Assembly: GCA_014529385.2 (NCBI GenBank)
Contig: CM043942.1
Location: 29,200,969 to 29,264,968 of the forward strand
DNA: 64,000 nt
DNA from: Adiantum capillus-veneris
Lineage: Eukaryota > Streptophyta > Polypodiopsida > Polypodiales > Pteridaceae
Direction: 5' to 3'
The notes below the pieces were generated by a model. The model was not told the DNA's origin. It did no database searches and saw only the letters and a list, made by a program, of their open reading frames with translations. Position numbers and translations under genes: made by a program. Shown one piece after another: positions 57,240 to 64,000 of this stretch. The stretch's first letter is position 1. Every line of letters begins with the position of its first letter.

Positions 57240-58560
57240 CACTAGGTTGGTAATGGGACACTTTTATGTCGTGTTAAGTGACCATTTTCCTTGAATTATG
57301 TCAAGAGTTTCAAAATGGATTTTGAGGTGCTATTTGTCTAGAAAGTTGTCTCATGAGCTGAAAAAAACTTGACATTTTTTTGGAATATCAATTCCATCTT
57401 TAACCTTGTCCTTGCACAACATTTCACAACCTAAACTGTGTGAAAAAACGGGTCCTGTTTTTGGCTTTTTTCAACTTTTTGCAACTATACCACTCTAGAA
57501 TTCATGTTTGTGAGGTCTATAATGCTAGAGAAATATCTTTAGTAGTCCTCAACATGTCCTGATGCTTCTCAGGAGAAATAAATGTTAAAGTTTTAAGTTA
57601 TGACCAAATTACAAAAATTGTCAAATCCTATTTTTTAGCCAATTTTAGCTCTTCTATGATTTTTTTGGTGGATTTCATGATATCCAAATGCAGTTTTGAT
57701 TTTCTATGTCGCATATTGTAACATAAATCTAATATTCCTTGAGTTTTGGGGCACCTAATACCCTATTTTTCATAGTAGACAACGATGGTTGATTTTTTCA
57801 ATTATAGAAGAAAAGAAAACATTCTATTATATCAAGTATAGCTTTTTCAATATTGTTAGTTTCTTGTGACAACTACATGCATTTTGTAGGTAGTAACCAT
57901 ATCTAGTCATAAGGATCAAATTTGGCTAGATATTGAATAGTTTCTATGGGAATCTACAACTCATAATGTTGAACCCAGTTTTTTCATGTTTGCTGTATTT
58001 AGCACTTCATCTTTGTCCCCAAGATTCCCCTTGGTAAGAGATGTATTATTATTTTGACATGCTGCATGGCTCCTTATGAACCTAAAGGACAATAGGGAAC
58101 TAAGAAAACATGCATATATTATTTGTATTGAGCGTGGCTATAGAAACTTTGATGATAGGTTTGCAGAATGGTAAAAATTCAACGTTTTTGTACCTATTTC
58201 TTTTGGCAAAACAAAAAATAGTGAGTGAGAAGCAATCATATGTTCTGATCACCAACCCATTGAAGTTAACTAGGGAATTTATCTCAAGTCCTACAAAAAT
58301 CCCTAATCTTTTTTTTATGCAACAAAACGTAAGAAATGACTGTTTTGATGAAAATGTATTGGTCCATCAACTTTGGAGGCTTGGTGTGACCAAAAGATGA
58401 GAAATTTTACAAGTTTCTTATTTTTTCCATGTGTAGTAGGCCTTGAACTATAACCCCATGAAAGGATTTTACAAAATGAGTGGATCTACTATGGTTTTGG
58501 AGGTTTTTTTCAAAACCCTGAAAGGACACTTTTATGTCCTGTTAGGTTACCAACCTAGTG
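57240..58560. mobile_element. Small non-autonomous TIR element flanked by TTAA
   Basis: CACTAGGTTGGTAA at 57240-57253 is exactly inverted at 58547-58560, and TTAA stands on both outer sides. Just inside each end, about 29 bp (GGACACTTTTATGTC...) are repeated in direct, not inverted, orientation. No transposase frame is present. The CACTA start suggests EnSpm, whereas a TTAA target suggests piggyBac/Kolobok. Since TTAA is itself palindromic, the family is undecided. Confidence 0.75.
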
Positions 58561-58711
58561 TTAAGGAATTAGCCAATAATATGTTGTCACATGCATAAGA
58601 ATATGACGTTCATATGTCCTCCAACTTCAGACTTATGGGCTCTTTTTTAGCCAAAAATCCCTAAAACGTCCTCTACTTTAACCAAACTATAATCAAAATA
58701 AGGTGAAATAA

Positions 58712-59054
58712 TCATTCACAAGGTTGATGGTCCAAAATACAAGGGGTTATAATATTCTTTTCTAGCCGTTCATATTCCCTCTCTTTTACTTGTAAACCCA
58801 AATAACTAGGAGCATTTATTACCTTTTTGAGTACATTCTCTAGATATTTCAAATGGGTTCTTCTGGTCTCAAGCATCAATGGCTTCTTCTCGATGTCCTT
58901 CCAACACAATAACTTCCTGTGTGTTCATAACAGTAAGGAATATGGGGTTTGGAAGCCCTTGATTTTTCAAGTAAACGATTGAGTAACCATGCTTCGATCG
59001 TGCAAGGGTGCATGTAGGGTGAAGAGAACTAAATGAGGAGAGGTGAAGAACCAT
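58712..59054 (-). other. Overlapping short minus-strand frames, unassigned
   Basis: Two frames (59054-58869 and 58909-58712) overlap in different phases and could be one frameshifted exon. No motif is recognised. Confidence 0.25.
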
Positions 59055-60062
59055 TGGAAAGGTTGCAGCATTGCATTCGAGGTTGCAGAACGAGGCTGGC
59101 TAGCAAAAATACAACATGTCTACTCACCGAAGGACATGGTGTTGGACGCTACTCAAAATACATATGTGCATTCTTATTATAAGTACTATAAACAAAATGT
59201 AAATAATCTCTTATTAAAAAAATTTTGTTTAATTTATGTCAAGTATGATAAGTAGATGTTTTTCCAATTGCTATGGAATGTCAAGCTGTGGAGAGCTTGA
59301 CTGGCACATTTCAGGCCATTCATAAGGGGTTACCATATATAATGTACCCTTATGAACCACCTTCATTTTTTAGTAGAAATATTTTTTTTGTCTACTTTGC
59401 AGAGTACAAGTTTCCACCAAGAGAAGGTGCATATGGAGAGCTTAAATATCTACCAATTCCATGTTTGAGTTGAATAGATTGGAGGGTACCAGATCAAACT
59501 ACAATCGCAAGCCTTAAATCCAAGCTTTCAAAGGATATTCGGAAGGCAATGACACCACGAAGGATATCAAGAAGAATAAGGATCCAGTGATATGTTCCAA
59601 ATCATGTCTTTGTAGCTTGTTTCAGGTCAATGGAGTTGCAAAGGACAAAGACAATGTGGCTAAATTCATCTTGACGACACTATAAGGTGCAAGGCCAGTC
59701 CAAACTCATTATCCATTTCTTCCCAAATCTCCCGTCAATCCTTGGTTTTAGGGTATGATTATAGGAGATGGAGAAGCAAGCTTGGCACATGGGTGTCCCT
59801 TGATTCGGAGGATAAGTGTCCAGAGTTTGAACTAGAGATCAAGGTTACCCCATATGAAGAACCTAGGAAGATGGTTGTGAATGCAAACTCCTTAAAAGAT
59901 GTAAGAGAATCACTTGAGTTTCTTGATGAGACTACCTCTGCATATAGGTTTAAGGTAGATGGTGCTACTATAAGAAGCAGGGTTGAGAAAACCACCTCTT
60001 CTATTACATGTTTGCCTCCAAAACTTGTAACCTTTGGGCCACTGGCATTAAGAAGCAATTGA
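59043..60062 (+). pseudogene. Second copy of transposon gene A, diverged and broken
   Basis: The segment from about 59273 (AVESLTGTFQAIHKG...MYPYEP...IFFVYFAEY...GELKYLPIP...DWRVPD) aligns with gene A (VECIIGIFDAFHA...MYRT...VFFYDYFYNAP...GTLKPFPLP...KWPVPT). The last exon-like frame, 59742-60062 (MVVNANSLKDVRESLEFLDE...YRFKVDG...RVEKTTSSI), aligns with its C-terminus (VVRSNVTLRQVREDLL...FVFKC...RQEKTT). Stops and frame changes occur in between. The frame at 59043-59255 may be an upstream exon, but its match is weak. Orientation and position relative to H3-Ulp1 are as in the 9.7-kb element. Confidence 0.65.
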
Positions 60063-60430
60063 AAGTTTTTGGAATTTTTATGATATCAAGTCTTTCTTAT
60101 ACTCTACCATCTTGTTTGGAAATCAATTAAGCAAGTTAGCTTTAAATGTTCTCTCTTACTTTCTTGTACCATAGCATTAAGTTTTAAATGAAAAATGTTG
60201 TTTACATGCTCTCTGTTATAGAAATTGTTCATACTAAAAACATTGTTTACTCAAAACAAGAACAATGATATAAACACTACTGCCACAACCACATCTAGTC
60301 AGATAACTTGAATATAAGTCCATATTATTATGTTGTGAAGGCTCACAATAACATCAAAATAATGTATTTTTACAACGTGTTTCAAGAGTGTTGACCCCTT
60401 GAACTATGTGGTGGTCTTCTGTGGTGTGAT

Positions 60431-61064
60431 CTAGAATTGTGTTGTCCTATTAAGCTCATCCCACCCCTTCTCCTCTGCTTCCCATGCTCTCTCCATTGCA
60501 GTCCGAGTCTGTTGGGCCACAAATTCATCAACCTCAGCTTGTAAAATTCCTTCATTTCTTATTGCTTGTTGCAATTCATTCATCAATCTTCGTTCTGTCT
60601 CTTCTTGTTGAATTCGCCTTTCCTCTACCTGCCTTGCATACAGTGGTGCGTTGGTAATCTCGTCCTGTGCACGCTCATGGACAACAACAATAAGTCTTTG
60701 AATCGTTTTGATTCTGAATTCTCTCACATGGCTGTGCTCATATGATTCCATTGAGCATTCCTATACACAAAGGAAATGCAAAAAAAACCAAATACTTATG
60801 TCAAATGATTGATATGCATGTTAATAACATCACTTACATCCGGAATGTTGATTTTTTTTTCCATGAGAATATGGGCATTAAGGCAAGTCCTCCATCCACA
60901 GTTGACATCGTCATGTTGTACTGACACACTCAGCCTTAGCTTTCTAACAGTCGGAAGAAGATCATCTAATAGCAGATGTTGTATACATGCCATAAAATTT
61001 TGAGCACATTTGAGGTACAAAGAAGTAATAATCTATTAGCGTTCACAATATATGGGTTGGGGGG

Positions 61065-61097
<33 letters not shown>

Positions 61098-62280
61098 AGA
61101 TAGGAACATACTCTTTGACATGACCATGATATCCTCTCATAGAATTTGCAAAAAACAGTGTATTGCTTTGAATACAATAAGCCACAAGAATCCAATGGTC
61201 TCTGGAAAATAAAATCCAAGACGAGTGTTATAACAAGAAAAGAATCCGAACTAATGAAATTACTCAATATGTACGTTGACGAGACTTATGCTTCTTGATA
61301 AGCCATCATAATAAGCTTAGCTTCATCAAGGTTCACTCCCCTAAACCAGTTCAAAATCCTAAAAAAATCGGTTGGGGGGTTTCTCAATTGAGTAGATATA
61401 AGATAATATATAAAATTCGTGGCAACCTGCACTTCAGGTGGTAGAAGGGATAAACAGTACCTACAGCGAACAATTCAAAGCCATCTTTATATTTAGAAAT
61501 AAATTTAGAATTGTCCAAATGTACTCTATACAACACAATAATGCATCATACCATAGTATGGGTTGCATCAAGCTATCTGTCAAACACAATATATCAGGTT
61601 CCTGTAAGATCCTCAAATCCTCCTTCCATGGTTTTGACAAGTGTTCGCATGCACGGCATGGGACGCGCCTCAATTACCTCATCACTCCCAAGTGTGAATG
61701 TCAGTCTAACAGAACCGTGATTTCCAAAATTCAGCAACTCCGTGACATTATGCACATGGGTTTCATCTAGTTCACACTCTCTTATCCTTGAAAACTCCTC
61801 CGCTTGTGAAGCTAAGAGTTCGGGCTCTGTGACAATGGGGCACGAGGATGAAGTGGAGTTACTGTAAGGATCTCCCGCATGCGATGATCGCTCACAAAAT
61901 CGAGAAGTAATAACTGGTCATACCTGTATCTTAATCTACAAAGAACCTCAAAATCACATGGCATAATAGTAAGCCTATGGGCGAGGAAGCACCTAGGACA
62001 TATGAATCCTCAAAAAGCTCAATGAGCCAATCTTTAGTAATTTCCTGAAGACATAACAATGCAGAGACAGCCCACCGAAAACCTATTGTTCACTGCTCAC
62101 AAGCCTCTGGAAGGGAAGCCTGGCAATGGCAGGTTGCATATGGCGCTCAATGTGCAAAAACTCATACATAATAACTCTGTGAGACTCATACCTTCTCCTA
62201 TGGCCTTGAACAGTATGCAAATTTAAAGAAGATGCTTCACCTATTCCAAGACTTCACGTAGGTCTTTTGTTCCACACCAT
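60431..62280 (-). pseudogene. Second histone H3-Ulp1 fusion gene, diverged and broken
   Basis: The H3 exon starts at the complement of 62280. Its tail is damaged by a TGA. The fold reads RRRYESHRVIMYEF, AIARLPFQRLV, then (after a stop and frame changes) ELFEDSYVLGA and AHRLTIMPCDFEVL. It ends at 61924 at a GT site, phase 2, the same place as in the first copy. After a 62-base intron, about 90 linker codons follow, ending in LTDSLMQPILW (first copy: LTDSIINCLLW). The Ulp1 part shows VNLDEAKLIMMAYQEA, catalytic His in HWILVAYC (His 61195-61197), Asn 17 residues later, then Gln and Cys in QHDDVNCGW (Cys 60898-60900). The C-terminal exon (60751-60431) is a Glu/Arg-rich coiled coil rather than a Pro-rich tail. 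Confidence 0.75.
61059..61096. repeat. Poly-G tract in an intron of the second H3-Ulp1 gene
   Basis: Thirty-seven G with one C at 61065. It lies between the His and Cys exons. A G-quadruplex is possible by composition. Confidence 0.9.
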
Positions 62281-62379
62281 CATTGAAGGAAGCAATAAAA
62301 GACCTTCAAACACAACAACAAGGGAGTCAATAGCAGAACAAGGCATAAGGTCAATAGCAAGCAATAGTGAGCAAGTGGT

Positions 62380-62990
62380 ATTCCAAGAATCTATCATACC
62401 GCTTGGTAGTGACCAACTTCGTAACGAGCCCTCACGTGGTCAACACGACACGATATTGAAGCACCGCTTTTACAGGGGATCACCTATTCACTTCCTAATG
62501 ACCCACTATATAACATGTGTGCTTGTGCAAGAAATGGTGTAATAGTAAGATCTAGGGTAGGTGGTCAATACGAGGTGACATTGAACCAACGCTTTTACAG
62601 GTAATCCCCTAATTGCTTGGTAATGACCCACGAGATCACATGCATACTTGTGCACGGCAGTAGGGACCCAAGCCCTTATAGTGAAGACTTATGCAAATAG
62701 ATAGGTAAATAGTAGACTTATGTAAATAAACATTAATAGTGAGACCTAGGGCCGATGGTCAATATGACGCGATACTGAACTAGCGCCTCTCTAAGAGACC
62801 TCTTAATTGCTTGGTAATGACCCACGAGATAACATGCTTGCTTGTGTACTTCTGAAGTGACCCACTAGAAAGACCTAGCGCACGTGGTCAATAGACGTGA
62901 TATTGATCCACCACAGCTACATGCACTCCCCTAATCGCTTGGTAATGACCCACTAGATACTATGCACTTAGCTTATGCAAAGAGATATTA
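62380..62990. repeat. Irregular tandem repeat, four to five diverged units
   Basis: Phrases GTGGTCAATA, CGCTTTTACAGG, GCTTGGTAATGACCCACGAG and ACATGC recur in the same order at about 62436, 62556, 62756 and 62898, with spacing of 120-200 bp. The units lie just upstream of the second H3-Ulp1 start codon. Confidence 0.75.
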
Positions 62991-63343
62991 TTCTTGCCTG
63001 TGCATGGTAGTAGAGAGAATCTGCAGAACAGCACATAGAATTTGCAGGTGGCCTTAAAGACTGTTTTGTTTCCCCAATGGTAAATTTGCAGATGAAAACA
63101 CAGACATTAAACCCTCACATATTCTTATCGCTAGGCAATGATCCTAACATGAAAACAAAACCCTAACATTTTCTTATACATACTGTTCTACAATATGAGA
63201 ATATCAAACTTCTTCTAAGATAACCAGCTTGTTGAAAATAGTATGACAATGCCGAAAACAGGAGTGGCATGGGGATAAGTACATGTGAGGTTGTCACACT
63301 GGGTTTGCATTAAGGTAATGACCGTTTGTGAGATGCAAAGAAA

Positions 63344-63450
<107 letters not shown>

Positions 63451-63653
63451 AGCCTCGGAAATGTAGTTTGCAAAAGAGAGAGAGCGAGAGAGAATTCAAG
63501 AGAGCGACACAGAGAGGACTAGTACTATGAATCTAGAAAGCAGTGATGTGGCTAGTAGCTATTGTAAATATTAAAGCATGCGGAGTAGTGAGTGGTTAAT
63601 TATTATCGATGTGGCATATAAAATCAACTTTGGGATACCCGTTATTATCAAGA

Positions 63654-63654
63654 C

Positions 63655-63692
<38 letters not shown>

Positions 63693-63835
63693 TATGTGCA
63701 CTACATGCCCTATGCACACACAAACCCTAAATTGTATACAAACTTCATGCTCTCTGTACACACAGACGCACATAAAGCCTAAATTGTATCTGCACACAAA
63801 CCCTAAATCTCTCCCTCTCTCTATCTCTCTCTCTC

Positions 63836-63888
<53 letters not shown>

Positions 63889-63915
63889 TACACACACACA
63901 CATACACACACACAA
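63654..63915. repeat. Cluster of CT and CA microsatellites
   Basis: CT runs (63654-63675 and 63808-63873) each pass directly into CA runs (63676-63692 and 63874-63912). Between them lie repeats of ACACAAACCCTAAATTGTAT. No coding content. Confidence 0.9.
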
Positions 63916-64000
63916 ATTCTCCCTTATAATGGGAAAATCTCTTGGGCTCACATCCATTCTCTACGCTCAGATTACCTTGTAGTCAACATTCCATTCCCTG

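Noticed and set aside
58110-58400. 96-codon plus-strand frame
   Set aside because: It lies inside the small TIR element, starts with a hydrophobic stretch of no known family and has no homologous remnant elsewhere. Probably chance.

Overview
This window reads as nuclear DNA of a land plant with a large, repeat-dominated genome. The evidence is plant-type Copia and Gypsy LTR retrotransposons with TGGTATCAGAGC-type primer sites, GT-AG introns inside transposon genes, long CT/CA microsatellites, and no bacterial gene organisation. The LINE and SWIM/MULE-like genes remind me of ferns or lycophytes, but that is inference. I found no ordinary single-copy host gene, tRNA or rRNA.

Layout. 1-8.2 kb: a near full-length LINE (1348-5964) and an ORF1-only relative (6635-8130). 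Both sit between CT microsatellites and share the same 3' tail. 8.2-12.5 kb: a decayed minus-strand MULE-like gene with a SWIM-like C-terminus. 12.6-32.4 kb: a nested pile. A minus-strand LINE is split by Gypsy A (14376-32180, LTR to LTR). Gypsy A is itself split by Copia A (17489-20314, target duplication GATCT) and by a 9.7-kb DNA transposon with terminal inverted repeats (21251-30969). 32.4-42.4 kb: decayed Gypsy B. 42.4-45.2 kb: an antisense gag fragment, tandem repeats and a very long CA tract. 45.2-50.2 kb: Copia B, young, with almost identical LTRs, inserted in a Gypsy integrase. 50.4-56.2 kb: repeats, a strong hairpin and minus-strand Gypsy D. 57.2-58.6 kb: a small TIR element flanked by TTAA. 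59-62.3 kb: a second, diverged copy of the gene pair seen in the 9.7-kb transposon. 62.4-64 kb: tandem repeats and microsatellites.

The exciting system is the 9.7-kb DNA transposon. On its minus strand it carries a gene whose N-terminus is a histone H3 (ARTKQ tail, H3-type histone fold). In frame, and across phase-2 introns, this continues into a Ulp1/C48-type SUMO-protease domain. A convergent plus-strand gene, a second plus-strand gene behind a GC-rich repeated control region, and a multi-exon transposase-like gene complete the element. The same pair (convergent gene plus H3-Ulp1 fusion, same order, orientation and H3-side intron) recurs at 59-62 kb with strongly diverged sequence. The arrangement is therefore a conserved module and not a chance capture. 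A plausible but untested idea is that the element alters chromatin or SUMO state at its donor or target sites.

Most open frames are damaged by a few stops or 1-base shifts. Gene models below are therefore inferred coding remnants unless stated otherwise.
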